Assembly (NCBI GenBank): GCA_023430145.1
Contig: JAEZCD010000096.1
Location: forward strand, 1-10,449
Length of the DNA stretch: 10,449 nt
Direction of reading: 5' to 3'
Source: Pseudomonadota bacterium
Lineage (GTDB): Bacteria > Pseudomonadota > Alphaproteobacteria > Rhizobiales > Methylopilaceae
Shown here: piece after piece, positions 1 through 4,907 of the stretch
Layout: every line of letters starts with the position of its first letter
Numbering within the stretch: the first letter of the stretch is position 1
Translations under genes and position numbers: made by a program
The notes under the pieces: model-generated
Databases searched by the model: none
The model's input: the letters and a program-made list of their open reading frames with translations, nothing else
What the model was told of the DNA's origin: nothing

Positions 1-2
1 AT

Positions 3-302
3 GCCAAGCCGGACGAGGCCCGGGCGGCCCTGTTCCTGATGCGCGCCGCAGGCTTCGGCAAGGGGCGGCCGAGCGAGGAGGCGAGGGCACGGCTCTCCGA
101 GCTGCCGGCGCCGGCAAAGCGCCGCGCGGCGGCCGAGATCGGCGAGGCGCTGAAGCTCGGCAGCGCGACGGAGGGCGAGAAGCTGCTGGCGCGCGCCGCC
201 AAGGACCGCGGCATCGCCTGGCCGAAGGGCATCGACGAGCTGTCGGTGGCGCTCGCCCGCGAGGCCTGGCTGAAGGGCCGCCCGCGCTTCGACCTGTTCT
301 GA
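3..302 (+). CDS. C-terminal end of an unrecognised protein (partial)
   Basis: The reading frame is open to the left edge of the window and ends with TGA at 300-302, so only the last 99 residues are visible. An internal ATG at 39 exists, but the codons before it (AKPDEARAALFL) continue the same Ala/Arg/Leu-rich helical style, so I treat this as a truncated gene and not an 87-residue protein. The fragment looks soluble and mostly helical, rich in Ala, Arg, Lys and Glu, with no Cys, no membrane segment and no catalytic motif I recognise. It ends in the short aromatic tail RPRFDLF. The gene converges on prmA, with only 13 bp between the two stop codons and a shared hairpin there. Function unknown. 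Confidence 0.6.
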   Translation, partial: AKPDEARAALFLMRAAGFGKGRPSEEARARLSELPAPAKRRAAAEIGEALKLGSATEGEKLLARAAKDRGIAWPKGIDELSVALAREAWLKGRPRFDLF

Positions 303-304
303 GG

Positions 305-326
305 GCCGCGCGCTTTCACGCGCGGC
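305..326. terminator. Hairpin at convergent gene ends
   Basis: A perfect 8-bp inverted repeat, GCCGCGCG and CGCGCGGC, flanks a 6-nt loop. It starts 2 nt after the stop codon of the left-edge gene, and its loop contains part of the prmA stop codon (316-318). The stem is all G/C and would fold on either strand, as expected for a bidirectional terminator between convergent genes. Neither side has a T-run, so a classical intrinsic terminator is not shown. Rho-assisted termination or 3'-end protection is an inference. Confidence 0.45.
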
Positions 327-1212
327 GCAGGAACTCCAGCGTCGCCCAGCCGTCGATCCGCCTGCGGCCGCGCAGCGCGAGCCCCCGCGCGCCATAGGCC
401 GCGCGGACGCGCCGCTCCTCGCGGACGAGCAGGCCGGACAGGACCAGCGTGCCGCTTGGGGCGACGAGACCGGCGATGCCGGTCGCCATGCCGACCAGCG
501 GCTCGGCGAGAATGTTGGCCACCACGAGGTCGAATCTCTTTCCGCCACGCAGCGCCGGATGCTCCAGTCCCCGCGCGCAGATCACGGTGACGAGTGCGCC
601 CGTCCGGTTGCGGCGGGCGTTCTCGCGCGCCGCCTGCACCGCAACCGGGTCGATGTCCGTGGCCAGCACGGGCCGCCGCGTCAGCCGGGCGAGGGCGATG
701 GCGAGCACGCCCGACCCCGTCCCGAGATCCAGCATTCTGCTCGGCCGCGAGCGCCTCAGCACGTCCTGCAGCGCGAACAGGCAGCCGGCGGTGGTGCCGT
801 GATGGCCGGTGCCGAAGGCGAGCGCCGCCTCGATCTCGATGCCGAGCGCGTTCGCCGGCACCTTTCGGCGATCGTGCGCGCCGTGCACGACGACGCGGCC
901 GGCACGCACCGGCGGGAGACCCTCGAGGCTGGCGGCGACCCAGTCGCGCTGCTCGACGGCTGCGACCTCGATCGGCAGGTCGAGACGGGCGGCGGCGAGC
1001 GCCGTCTCGGCCGCGGCCCGCAATGCTTCGCCGTCCTCGCCTGGCGGGGCGAAGATCTCGACCGCCCATTTGCCGTCGGGGCGCTCGAAGATCGTCGCCG
1101 GCAGCTCGGCGAAGGCCGGCTCGGCCTCGAGCGCGGCGAGCGCCCGCTCGCACTCTGCCCGATCGCCGGTGCAGCCGATGGAGACGGCGCCAGCGGATGC
1201 GTCGGCGATCAC
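316..1212 (-). CDS. prmA: Ribosomal protein L11 methyltransferase
   Basis: PrmA uses S-adenosylmethionine to methylate amino groups of ribosomal protein L11 in the cytoplasm. The 298-residue product has the family layout. A small N-terminal L11-recognition region (about 1-70) and a linker lead to AFGTGHHGTT (132-141), the SAM-binding motif I DLGTGSG (162-168), the acidic ribose-binding loop ATDIDP (184-189, D187) and the NILAEPL motif (233-239) that marks PrmA among class I methyltransferases. Length matches the usual 290-310 residues. The start is GTG at 1212, overlapping the TGA of the upstream small gene as GTGA. No ATG, GTG or TTG lies in the roughly 30 in-frame codons upstream, and no good ribosome binding site is seen, so translational coupling is likely. 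It is the last gene of a serine hydrolase/small protein/prmA operon. Identification is confident; the exact N-terminus is less so. Confidence 0.94.
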   Translation of the reverse strand: MIADASAGAVSIGCTGDRAECERALAALEAEPAFAELPATIFERPDGKWAVEIFAPPGEDGEALRAAAETALAAARLDLPIEVAAVEQRDWVAASLEGLPPVRAGRVVVHGAHDRRKVPANALGIEIEAALAFGTGHHGTTAGCLFALQDVLRRSRPSRMLDLGTGSGVLAIALARLTRRPVLATDIDPVAVQAARENARRNRTGALVTVICARGLEHPALRGGKRFDLVVANILAEPLVGMATGIAGLVAPSGTLVLSGLLVREERRVRAAYGARGLALRGRRRIDGWATLEFLRRA

Positions 1213-1406
1213 TTTGCGCCCGGTCCGCCGCGCGGTGAAGCTGCGCTCTCCGATCTCACGATCACCTCGCGCAGGCGTCGCATCGCCACGTCGTGTGGGG
1301 CTACCCGGCCGGCCGCGACATCGGCCAGCCCGCGCAGGATGCCTGCGCGGACGGCGGCCTCGGTTTCGGCGGCCGTCCCGGGGGACGGCCTCAACGGCTC
1401 ATTCAA
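1209..1406 (-). CDS. Small antitoxin-like protein, no toxin partner
   Basis: A 65-residue frame begins at TTG 1406, whose TTGA overlaps the serine hydrolase stop codon (1403-1405). It ends with TGA at 1209-1211, overlapping the prmA GTG as GTGA. An AGGAG-type ribosome binding site lies about 8 nt before the TTG. A GTG at 1412 would give 67 residues but sits too close to that site. The centre, GLADVAAGRVAPHDVAMRRL, resembles the tail region of ParD/CopG-like and related small antitoxins (a 'GxADxxAGRVxxHxxVxxxL' pattern). This is recognition by eye, and the protein lacks an obvious N-terminal ribbon-helix-helix strand. The C-terminus is Gly/Pro/Ser-rich and probably disordered. No ParE/RelE-like toxin follows; the next gene is prmA. 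It could be an orphan antitoxin, a small regulator, or a leader peptide that couples translation into prmA. A longer frame running through it (1209-2681) is only the shadow of the hydrolase gene upstream of 1412. Confidence 0.55.
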   Translation of the reverse strand: MNEPLRPSPGTAAETEAAVRAGILRGLADVAAGRVAPHDVAMRRLREVIVRSESAASPRGGPGAK

Positions 1407-2689
1407 GGCCACTTCTCCTCGTCGGCGACTTTTCGCACGAGCTTCGTCAGGAACGAGAATCCCGGCACGTCGCCCGACATGTCGAGCGGCGCCGCGTTGA
1501 CCATGGCGACGAGGCCGCGGCCGCCGGTCTTGCTGCCGATCAGCACGGCGAGATAGCCCGAGTTGAAGCCCGTGTGGCCGAAATAGCCGCCGGTCGGCTC
1601 CCCGTCGGGAGCGTGCTGGAGGGTGCGGTCGAGATTGACGTCGAAGCCGAGCCCCCAGGAGTTCCGGCAGGCGAAGCGGTCGGGCGTCGCGGTCGCAAAG
1701 CACTTGTCGGACGCGGTGCGGCCCGGCTGGCGGACCATCATCCGCTCGGCGATCTCCGGCGTAAGCTTGCCCCGCCCGCGCCCGGCGAGCGCCTCCTGCA
1801 CGGCGATGACGAGCATTGCGAGGTCCGTCGGCGTCGTCGTCAGCCCGCCCGAGGCCGCGGTATCGAAGACGAGCGGCCCGTCGGCGAGCGGGGTGCCGTC
1901 CGGCAGGTAGGGCTTTGCCATGCGCGCCGTGACGTCCGGCGGCGTCGGCTGCGCAAATGTGCTGTCGGCCATGCCGAAGGGCTTCAGCACCAGCTCGTCC
2001 ATCAGCGCGAAGAACGGCTTTTGGCGCACCGTCTCCAGCAGTGCCTGCAGGATGGTGTAGCCGGCGGGCGAATAATCCCAGGTCTTGCCGGGCTCGCGGA
2101 TGACGCGGACCGCCGGCGTGTTGGCGGGCGGCAGGCCGGCGAGCTCCTCGTAGAGGTCCGGGATGCGATCGATCGGCGCCGGCGGCGTGCGGAAATAGCC
2201 GTATCGGTAGCCGGAATAGCGGAAATCGCTGGTGCCGCCGATGTGGGCGAGCAGCATGCGCGGCGTCACCGGCACGTCCGGATATGCGGTGAACAGCCGC
2301 CAGCCGGCGACGGGCTGCCAGCGACGCGGCTCCGACAGGATCCGGCCGACCTCGGTGTCGAGCGGCAGCGTGCCCTCCGAGGCGGCGATCATGGCGGCGA
2401 TCGCCGTGACGGGCTTGCTGATCGAGGCGGCCTGGAACAGCGTTCTCGGCGTCACCGGCTGCTTTCCGGCCACGTCGGCGAGCCCGAAGCCGGACGCCCA
2501 TGCGATCCTTCCCTCGCGGATCACGGCGACGGAGAGGCCGGGGATTTTCGCCTCGTGCATCTCGGCGCCGATCCACTCGGCGAGAGCCGGGGAGGGCGCG
2601 TCGGCGGCCCGCGAGCCGCCCGCGAAAAATATCGCCGCCATCGCCGCGAGGGCGAGCACCCGCGCGCCGGAGGAGAAGCACGGTCGCAT
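1403..2689 (-). CDS. Exported beta-lactamase-family serine hydrolase
   Basis: This is a penicillin-binding-protein-like / class C beta-lactamase family serine hydrolase (428 residues). A signal peptide (MRPCFSSGAR, then a hydrophobic stretch 11-24, cleavage probably after SRA at 28) sends it to the periplasm. The catalytic SxxK is S89-I-S-K92 (AASISKP). The second motif, normally YxN, reads Y206-S-P (WDYSPAGY). The KTG box is H372-T-G (YFGHTGFNSGY). The only two mature cysteines (330 and 341) are 11 residues apart and could form a disulfide. I chose ATG 2689 over GTG 2710 because it begins a normal signal peptide and has a GGGGCGAG ribosome binding site. The stop overlaps the next small gene as TTGA, so it heads an operon with that gene and prmA. 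Substrate is unknown: peptides, amides, esters or beta-lactams are all possible, and resistance should not be assumed. Confidence 0.88.
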   Translation of the reverse strand: MRPCFSSGARVLALAAMAAIFFAGGSRAADAPSPALAEWIGAEMHEAKIPGLSVAVIREGRIAWASGFGLADVAGKQPVTPRTLFQAASISKPVTAIAAMIAASEGTLPLDTEVGRILSEPRRWQPVAGWRLFTAYPDVPVTPRMLLAHIGGTSDFRYSGYRYGYFRTPPAPIDRIPDLYEELAGLPPANTPAVRVIREPGKTWDYSPAGYTILQALLETVRQKPFFALMDELVLKPFGMADSTFAQPTPPDVTARMAKPYLPDGTPLADGPLVFDTAASGGLTTTPTDLAMLVIAVQEALAGRGRGKLTPEIAERMMVRQPGRTASDKCFATATPDRFACRNSWGLGFDVNLDRTLQHAPDGEPTGGYFGHTGFNSGYLAVLIGSKTGGRGLVAMVNAAPLDMSGDVPGFSFLTKLVRKVADEEKWP

Positions 2690-2857
2690 GTGAAAACTCG
2701 CCCCGGTCACGCCTGGCTGTGAGCTCGCCGCATCGGCCTCCGAGCCGGGCGCCCGAATCGAGGCGATCCTGTGGAGGATGCGCCGAATGGCGTCGTGCGC
2801 CGCATTTCCATCAGCCTCTCGGGCGCCACGGCGCAGCGTTCGCCTCCGGCGAGCCGC

Positions 2858-3244
2858 TCATGCGGCGGCGATGACCTCGATCTCGACCAGCCAGTCGGGC
2901 GTCAGCGTCTGGACGGCGATTGTCGTCGTCGGCACGACGCGGCCGCCGAGCGCGGCGACACGGGCGTCCTGGTTCGCCTGCGCATAGGCCGGATCGCGGA
3001 GATAGCTCGTGACGCGGACGACGTTGTCGACCGTCATCCCGGCGCTGGCGAGGATAGCGGAAATGTTGGCCCAGACGAGATCGAGCTGCTCGGCAAGGCC
3101 CTTGCCGGCGACGCCGGCGAGGTCGAGGCCCATGGTGCCGCTGACGAACAGCATGCGGCCGGCATTCCTCACTTCCAGCGCGTGGATGTAGTCCGGCGTC
3201 GCCACGTAGACCCCGTCGGTCGGATTGCGCACGATCGTCTGCAT
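2858..3244 (-). CDS. RidA-like (YjgF/YER057c/UK114) protein
   Basis: The 128-residue product has the length and fold signature of the Rid superfamily: LFVSGTMGLDLAG (32-44), the helix with NISAILASAGMTVDNVVRVTSYL (60-82, VxxxTxYL pattern) and the ending LVEIEVIA (119-126). RidA trimers hydrolyse reactive enamine/imine intermediates of amino-acid metabolism. Aligned without gaps to the E. coli RidA C-terminus, the catalytic arginine (R105 in E. coli) falls on T106 in VPTTTIAV. This points to one of the non-RidA Rid subgroups, which lack proven imine deaminase activity. ATG 3244 is preceded by a GAGAA-type site. The 104-bp gap to the GFA gene upstream and 168 bp to the hydrolase downstream leave operon membership open. 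Family assignment is sure; biochemical role is not. Confidence 0.9.
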   Translation of the reverse strand: MQTIVRNPTDGVYVATPDYIHALEVRNAGRMLFVSGTMGLDLAGVAGKGLAEQLDLVWANISAILASAGMTVDNVVRVTSYLRDPAYAQANQDARVAALGGRVVPTTTIAVQTLTPDWLVEIEVIAAA

Positions 3245-3348
3245 GGAGCGTTCTCGAGTTCAGAACCGAACGCCCTTTCCTAGCCGGACCGATCGCAGGT
3301 GTGGTCGTCGCGGCGGACGGCCGCCCATAGCCCGAAGCGCATCGGCCC

Positions 3349-3768
3349 TCACGCCGGCGGCGGCATTCTGTCGAAGCTCGGCAGGGCCGGGTCGACGAGG
3401 TCCCAGGCCGGGCCGCGTACGGCATAGGTGAGCACTTGCGGCGCGTACCGGCCCGGATCGTCGAGGCTCGCGGCATGCACGGTGAACAGGTCCGGCATGG
3501 CGGCGAAGGTCAGGTAGACCGGCGATCCGCAGGCGGGGCAGAAGCCGCGCGTCTTCACATTGCCGCTGTCGGCGACCATGTCCCAGTGCGCCGCCTCGCC
3601 CTCGATCCTCACCTGCTTGCGCGAGGGGAAGGTCAGGTAGGAGCCATGGCCGGTGCCGCTCGTGCGCTGGCAGTCGCGACACTGGCAGTGGTTCCTGAAG
3701 ACCGGCTCGGCGGCGATCTCGTAGCGGACAGCGCCGCACGCGCAGCCGCCCGTATAGGCGTCGCTCAT
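3349..3768 (-). CDS. GFA/CENP-V family zinc-binding protein
   Basis: The 139-residue product belongs to the glutathione-dependent formaldehyde-activating enzyme (GFA, Mss4-like) family. All zinc-ligand clusters are visible: C9-A-C11 (GGCACGAVRY), C28-Q-C30-R-D-C33 (HCQCRDCQ) and C77-P-A-C80 (FCPACGSP). In the founding members the protein is linked to S-hydroxymethylglutathione formation, but most members have no assigned reaction, so I do not name a substrate. Start ATG 3768 has a strong AGGAG about 8 nt upstream. It lies 75 bp downstream of the AHSA1 gene on the same strand, with a hairpin in between, so it may be read partly from the arsR promoter. It has no signal peptide or membrane segment and is probably cytoplasmic. 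Confidence 0.92.
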   Translation of the reverse strand: MSDAYTGGCACGAVRYEIAAEPVFRNHCQCRDCQRTSGTGHGSYLTFPSRKQVRIEGEAAHWDMVADSGNVKTRGFCPACGSPVYLTFAAMPDLFTVHAASLDDPGRYAPQVLTYAVRGPAWDLVDPALPSFDRMPPPA

Positions 3769-3807
3769 TCTCTTCTCTCCTGTGACGAAGCGTATCGAAG
3801 CGCCGGT

Positions 3808-3830
3808 CTGGCGCCGCGATCCGGCGCCAG
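3808..3830 (-). terminator. Hairpin between AHSA1 and GFA genes
   Basis: A perfect 8-bp inverted repeat (CTGGCGCC / GGCGCCAG) with a 7-nt loop starts about 13 nt after the AHSA1 stop codon on the minus strand. There is no T-run after it, so it may be a partial terminator, an RNA-stability element or a Rho-dependent end. Its position suggests lower read-through from arsR-AHSA1 into the GFA gene. Confidence 0.4.
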
Positions 3831-3843
3831 CGCTCCCGCCCGT

Positions 3844-4302
3844 TCAGTCCTGCGCGTCGGCGACAGGGCCGATGCTCGGGACGACCTTCTTCCAGCCATT
3901 GCCCATGGTCTCGAGGGCGCTCTGGTTCCGCGGCACGATGAAGCCGGCATGCACGAGGCGGAGGCGCGTCCCGTTCGCGGTCCTCGACAGCGTCCAAGTG
4001 ACGACCGTGTCGAGCTTGGATCCGTAGCCGGAATTCCCCTCGTGGCCGCCCTTCCAGCTGTAGGCGAGGCGCGCGTGCGGGATCACCTCCAGCACCTCGC
4101 AATGGATGACGCCGTCCCAGGCGCCGGCGGGCTTGGTCTGGAAGGTGAAGCGCTTGCCCGTCACAGGCTCGAAGCCCGTCGGTTCCATCAGCCAGCGGCC
4201 GATCAGCGCGCCGGTGGTCAATGTCCTCCAGATCGTCTCCGGCGCGTGCGGAAACTCCTGTTCGACCACGATGTCCCTGGTGTCGGATGCGGCGACGTTC
4301 AT
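3844..4302 (-). CDS. AHSA1/SRPBCC-domain protein
   Basis: The 152-residue product is an SRPBCC-fold protein of the AHSA1 (activator of Hsp90 ATPase homologue 1-like) family, a helix-grip fold that encloses a hydrophobic pocket. Typical features are VVEQEFPHAPETIWRTLT (12-29), the GRWL segment (35-38), the beta-rich core FTFQTKPAGAWDG (52-64) and YSWKGG (81-86), and the C-terminal helix that begins TMGNGWKKVV (132-141). ATG 4302 overlaps the arsR TGA as ATGA, so the two genes are translationally coupled. The frame stays open far upstream across arsR, but that part is a shadow. Proteins of this kind are commonly encoded right after a small ArsR-type regulator, and the pair is thought to act in ligand sensing or stress response. 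The ligand is unknown. Confidence 0.92.
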   Translation of the reverse strand: MNVAASDTRDIVVEQEFPHAPETIWRTLTTGALIGRWLMEPTGFEPVTGKRFTFQTKPAGAWDGVIHCEVLEVIPHARLAYSWKGGHEGNSGYGSKLDTVVTWTLSRTANGTRLRLVHAGFIVPRNQSALETMGNGWKKVVPSIGPVADAQD

Positions 4303-4628
4303 GGGTCGATCTCCTTCAGGAGGGCATGCAGGTCGGTGAACCGGTCGCGCCAGAAGGCGCTGTAGTGGGTCATCCAGTCGGCGAGGGGCTCGAGGCCCTC
4401 GGGCCGGACGCGGTAGTAGACGTTCCGGCCGTCGGGCCGCTCGGCGACGAGGCCGGCCTGCTTCAGGGCCTTGAGATGCTGGGAGATGGCTCCCTGGGTC
4501 ACGCCGCTGCCCCGCGTCAACTCGACGACGGTGATCTCGCGGGAGCGGACGATCCGCTCGAACACGGCGCGCCTCGTGGGAACGGAGAGCGCCTGCATCA
4601 CGGCGTCGATGGGGGCGGTCGCGACCAT
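4299..4628 (-). CDS. ArsR/SmtB-family transcriptional repressor
   Basis: The 109-residue winged-helix regulator has an N-terminal helix (DAVMQALSVPTRRAVFERI, 8-26), a helix-turn-helix (ITVVELTRGSGVTQGAISQHLKALKQAGLV, 32-61, with SQHL in the recognition helix) and a beta-wing (ERPDGRNVYYRV, 63-74). It contains no cysteine and no obvious metal site, unlike true ArsR or SmtB, so it is unlikely to sense metal and belongs to the subgroup paired with AHSA1 proteins. The start ATG at 4628 has no Shine-Dalgarno sequence; the preceding bases are gcttcccc. The promoter places the transcript start at about 4628, suggesting a leaderless mRNA. It overlaps the AHSA1 gene by 4 bp. A palindrome across its own promoter suggests autorepression. 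Confidence 0.92.
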   Translation of the reverse strand: MVATAPIDAVMQALSVPTRRAVFERIVRSREITVVELTRGSGVTQGAISQHLKALKQAGLVAERPDGRNVYYRVRPEGLEPLADWMTHYSAFWRDRFTDLHALLKEIDP

Positions 4629-4633
4629 GGGGA

Positions 4634-4649
4634 AGCAATAGCTATCGCT
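4634..4649. promoter_or_regulatory. Likely ArsR operator (16-bp palindrome)
   Basis: AGCAATAGCTATCGCT is an inverted repeat of two 8-bp half-sites with a single mismatched pair (position 4 against 13). It lies 6 bp upstream of the arsR start codon and covers the proposed -10 box. This is where an autorepressor of the ArsR family would bind. The palindrome is seen directly; binding by the adjacent regulator is inferred. A wider repeat, AATAGC and GCTATT, spans the whole promoter. Confidence 0.5.
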
Positions 4650-4663
4650 AATTGATGAGTCAA
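4635..4663 (-). promoter_or_regulatory. Promoter of arsR-AHSA1
   Basis: On the minus strand, TTGACT (4658-4663) and TATTGC (4635-4640) are separated by exactly 17 bp. The -35 box matches the sigma-70 consensus at 5 of 6 positions; the -10 box is weaker. The predicted start about 7 nt downstream falls at or next to the arsR ATG. This A/T-rich patch stands out in very GC-rich DNA. Confidence 0.5.
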
Positions 4664-4733
4664 GGCTATTATGTTGGCGTTAGGACGGAACCAGGAACCA
4701 GGCCAGGGACCAGAGGCCTTGCAGCTCGCTCCA

Positions 4734-4764
4734 TCGTCGTCCTCCGCGTAGGCGGGGGACCCAG
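4734..4764 (+). repeat. Short palindromic repeat, copy A
   Basis: This 31-bp element has a core of CCTCCGC, a 4-nt loop GTAG and GCGGGGG, and ends in CCCAG. It matches the reverse complement of copy B at 27 of 31 positions. It is followed on the + strand by a run of seven Ts (4766-4772). Such intergenic elements with a CTCCGC...GCGGAG stem are frequent in alphaproteobacterial chromosomes. Copy number elsewhere in this genome cannot be seen here. Confidence 0.7.
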
Positions 4765-4791
4765 CTTTTTTTGGGGCGTAAGGAGAAAAGG

Positions 4792-4822
4792 CTGGATCCT
4801 CCGCCTTCGCGGAGGATGACGA
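4792..4822 (-). repeat. Short palindromic repeat, copy B (inverted)
   Basis: This is the best-preserved copy. ATCCTCCGC (4796-4804) and GCGGAGGAT (4809-4817) form a perfect 9-bp stem around the loop CTTC. It points opposite to copy A, 27 bp away, so A and B together could form a long hairpin or cruciform. On the minus strand it is followed by a CCTTTT tract, so it may also help end the aldo/keto reductase transcript. Confidence 0.75.
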
Positions 4823-4831
4823 GCGGAGAGG

Positions 4832-4843
4832 CTTTCGCGAAAG
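4832..4843. repeat. 12-bp perfect palindrome
   Basis: CTTTCGCGAAAG is a perfect 12-bp palindrome between repeat copies B and C. It may be part of the repeat unit or an independent protein-binding site. Nothing nearby identifies a binding protein. Confidence 0.4.
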
Positions 4844-4869
4844 GGCGACGCTCGGCGGTGCGTCCCCCC

Positions 4870-4898
4870 ATCGTTCTCCGCGAAGGCGGAGGACGACG
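4870..4898 (+). repeat. Short palindromic repeat, copy C
   Basis: The core CTCCGC (4876-4881), loop GAAG and GCGGAG (4886-4891) form a 6-bp stem, in the same orientation as copy A. It lies 10 bp after the aldo/keto reductase stop codon, where it would be the first hairpin in that transcript's 3' end. The flanks have diverged from copies A and B. Confidence 0.65.
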
Positions 4899-4907
4899 GA
4901 CTAAGTC

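Noticed and set aside
1209..2681. A 490-codon minus-strand frame covering the serine hydrolase gene
   Set aside because: Upstream of 1412 it is an out-of-frame shadow of the hydrolase with Arg-rich low-complexity sequence. Only its last 65-67 codons look real and are reported as the small gene.
809..2722. A 637-codon + strand frame opposite prmA and the hydrolase
   Set aside because: Antisense to genes with intact catalytic motifs, Arg/Ala/Ser-rich composition, no domain recognisable.
4303..4638. N-terminal extension of the AHSA1 protein across arsR
   Set aside because: The extension is an Arg-rich shadow of arsR. The ATGA overlap at 4299-4302 and the family length support the 152-residue protein.
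4687..4711. Imperfect tandem units of GGAACCA/GGGACCA type
   Set aside because: Only about three short, uneven units. Too little to call a functional repeat, though they could be the edge of the palindromic repeat cluster.
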